Shown here in pieces: positions 5,582 through 6,862 of a stretch of 6,862 bases of DNA (position 1 is its first letter; each line of letters starts with the position of its first letter). Origin of the DNA: Chloroflexota bacterium (GTDB lineage Bacteria; Chloroflexota; Anaerolineae; Promineifilales; Promineifilaceae). The stretch covers positions 1 through 6,862 of the forward strand of contig JAAEOP010000743.1 in NCBI GenBank assembly GCA_024223125.1, written 5' to 3'. Under the pieces are notes generated by a model. The model was not told where the DNA came from. It did not search any database and saw only the letters and a list, made by a program, of their open reading frames with translations. A program made the position numbers and the translations under genes.

Positions 5582-6862
5582 TTAATTATCGGTTGAATAT
5601 TTAGACACACCCAAGAAAGTGCCTGTATAAATGGCGCCATCTGGCCCCACTTCTGTGGCGGCATAAAAACTATTTTCGCAATTATGGGGATTGAGCGGCA
5701 GGCGAACGGCCATTAATAAGCGTAATGCAAACGGTTCCATTTGCTGAACGGCCGCCAAAGAACATCTTTTTTGCGCCGCTGGGATAAAAAATCGAGATTT
5801 GCCTGTGGCAAAATCAACTGCTTCCACACCCCATTCGCCATCTCGCAGACCAATTCCATAAAAAAGATCGCTGGCGCGGCTCATTGTGGGAATGCCATTG
5901 GGGATGCTTAACTCATTATTGACCCACACCGTTTCACATTGGCGAGTTTCTGGGTTCCAATCAATGCGCTCAATACCGTATGGAGCAAAATCAGGCCTGC
6001 CTCCGGCAGCCGCGGCAAAAGCTGAGTTGACAAAAGCAGGGAGTCTGTTAAAGGCAAGCGATTCTTGGACAAGCTGATTATTGACAATGATAGCCGCATG
6101 ACCACTCACCAAAACAGATTGTTCCGACAATGAACTGACGGCCTGATCATTCCCAAATGTGATTGGAATTTCACAGGCAATACGTCTATCTTTATCCGGC
6201 GCGATCGCTTCCCAATCTGATGGAATCTCATCCCGCCAAAACAAAACGAGGCGCATCAACGCTTGCCCATCGGTGATGACCACAAATTTATCATCATTGC
6301 CTGTGCCCATTAAGCTTGGGGTCGAGCCAGAACCAGGACCTAAACGAATGGGAGATAGCTCGCCACGCCCCGCTTCATAGGGCGCGCGCCACGTTTCTGT
6401 TAAGGCGCTTCCGTTCCAATCCAGACGCATCATATTTTGGCTGGTCACAACAAAAAGGCCGCCTGCTTCATCAATGGCCAGGCTGTTGGAGACGATCTCT
6501 AGTTCACCGGTTCCTGTGACGCATTTTTCGCCATTGATGGCTATTGATTTGATCTCTTCTATGTTTACATTTTCTAGTTGGCGCGGCAGCACGCCAACCA
6601 TCCCTAATTGGGTGACGATAGCAATATGGTCGTCGTAGGTCATATTGAGGCCCACGATAAAATCATTGTCAGTGCAGAAAAAATCATCAGGCAGGGAAAG
6701 GCGATGTAGAAGTTGGATTGCTGAGTAACGATCGCCTTCAATTTCGTCGCCATACATTTCGATGGCCCGTTGCCGGCCGACGATGAAGTGGTTGTCGCTG
6801 TCAACGGCGTTGTATGCGCCGCTGATGCTTAATGATTGTTCTGGCGGATTTTCTTCTCGTTC
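5582..6862 (-). CDS. Beta-propeller-like protein of unknown function, partial (5' end beyond window)
   Basis: The frame is open to the right edge, 35 codons beyond the Met at 6757, so that Met is probably internal and the true N-terminus, with any signal peptide, is not visible. About 426 residues are seen. The protein is rich in short hydrophobic strands, glycine and Asp-Asn turns, in units of about 40-50 residues, as in beta-propellers. Numbering from the window edge, SDNHFIVG at 22-29 and TDNDFIVG at 64-71 are an internal repeat 42 residues apart. Later units include EAGGLFVVTS, GIERIDWNPETRQCETVWVN, and the end EVGPDGAIYTGTFLGVSKYS, which resembles the repeats of SMP-30/NHL or quinoprotein-like propellers. 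Several conserved-looking segments (PNGIPTMS, DGEWGVEAVDF) suggest one coherent family, but I cannot name it and see no catalytic motif. Substrate binding or a structural or secreted role are all possible. The small membrane-protein gene follows after 11 nt, probably in the same transcript. Confidence 0.75.
   Translation of the reverse strand, partial: EREENPPEQSLSISGAYNAVDSDNHFIVGRQRAIEMYGDEIEGDRYSAIQLLHRLSLPDDFFCTDNDFIVGLNMTYDDHIAIVTQLGMVGVLPRQLENVNIEEIKSIAINGEKCVTGTGELEIVSNSLAIDEAGGLFVVTSQNMMRLDWNGSALTETWRAPYEAGRGELSPIRLGPGSGSTPSLMGTGNDDKFVVITDGQALMRLVLFWRDEIPSDWEAIAPDKDRRIACEIPITFGNDQAVSSLSEQSVLVSGHAAIIVNNQLVQESLAFNRLPAFVNSAFAAAAGGRPDFAPYGIERIDWNPETRQCETVWVNNELSIPNGIPTMSRASDLFYGIGLRDGEWGVEAVDFATGKSRFFIPAAQKRCSLAAVQQMEPFALRLLMAVRLPLNPHNCENSFYAATEVGPDGAIYTGTFLGVSKYSTDN

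Larger units (their letters stand above)
1516..6779. repeat. Highly iterated palindrome ACGGCCGT / CGGCCG
   Basis: The core CGGCCG starts at 1516, 1641, 1957, 2050, 2706, 2822, 2903, 3680, 3756, 4391, 4397, 4430, 4748, 4859, 4919, 4997, 5021, 5522, 5749 and 6774. Eight of these are the exact octamer ACGGCCGT, starting at 1640, 2049, 2902, 3679, 4858, 4996, 5020 and 5521. An octamer is expected about 0.1 times in random sequence of this length with equal bases. There are none in 1-1500. The pattern recalls HIP1 (GCGATCGC) of cyanobacteria, a palindrome spread through coding and non-coding DNA. Here 19 of the 20 cores lie inside coding frames. Confidence 0.8.

Noticed and set aside
6201..6208. 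GCGATCGC, the cyanobacterial HIP1 octamer
   Set aside because: It occurs once, which is compatible with chance; the iterated word here is ACGGCCGT.

Overview
The window looks like chromosomal DNA of a Chloroflexota bacterium, probably of the Anaerolineae/Caldilineae type. This rests on three things: a stand-alone STAND ATPase-TPR-LuxR regulator of the kind abundant in that phylum, a homocysteine S-methyltransferase-family protein of a familiar subgroup, and very frequent use of the palindrome ACGGCCGT. The assignment is inference; no rRNA or marker gene is present.

Layout. Positions 1-1047 hold the 3' part of an IS1634/IS4-type DDE transposase, open at the left edge. Its frame is closed by TAA at 889-891 but stays open in the same frame to tandem stops at 1045-1050, so the element looks decayed or C-terminally truncated. 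Positions 1048-1294 are non-coding and carry two strong hairpins, at 1074-1102 and 1243-1289. Positions 1295-2500 on the minus strand form a likely two-gene unit: a 70-residue protein with two membrane segments, then the homocysteine S-methyltransferase-family protein. A short divergent intergenic region (2501-2643) carries candidate promoters for both directions and a G-rich tract. Positions 2644-5244 (+) encode the large ATP-dependent LuxR-type regulator. Positions 5245-5354 hold a twin-palindrome hairpin between converging genes. On the minus strand, a long beta-propeller-like protein of unknown function (5582 to the right edge, N-terminus missing) is followed after 11 nt by a 71-residue membrane protein (5355-5570) that may be the broken start of a rhomboid-type protease.

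How the parts relate. The LuxR regulator is divergent from the membrane protein/methyltransferase unit and could control it, but no operator was identified. The beta-propeller gene and the 71-residue gene look co-transcribed. No phage, CRISPR, tRNA or rRNA feature was seen.

The most striking feature outside the genes is the palindrome family: 20 CGGCCG cores, eight of them the exact octamer ACGGCCGT. All lie to the right of position 1500 and none in the insertion sequence. Within the regulator gene most share one reading frame, giving recurrent Thr-Ala-Val tripeptides.
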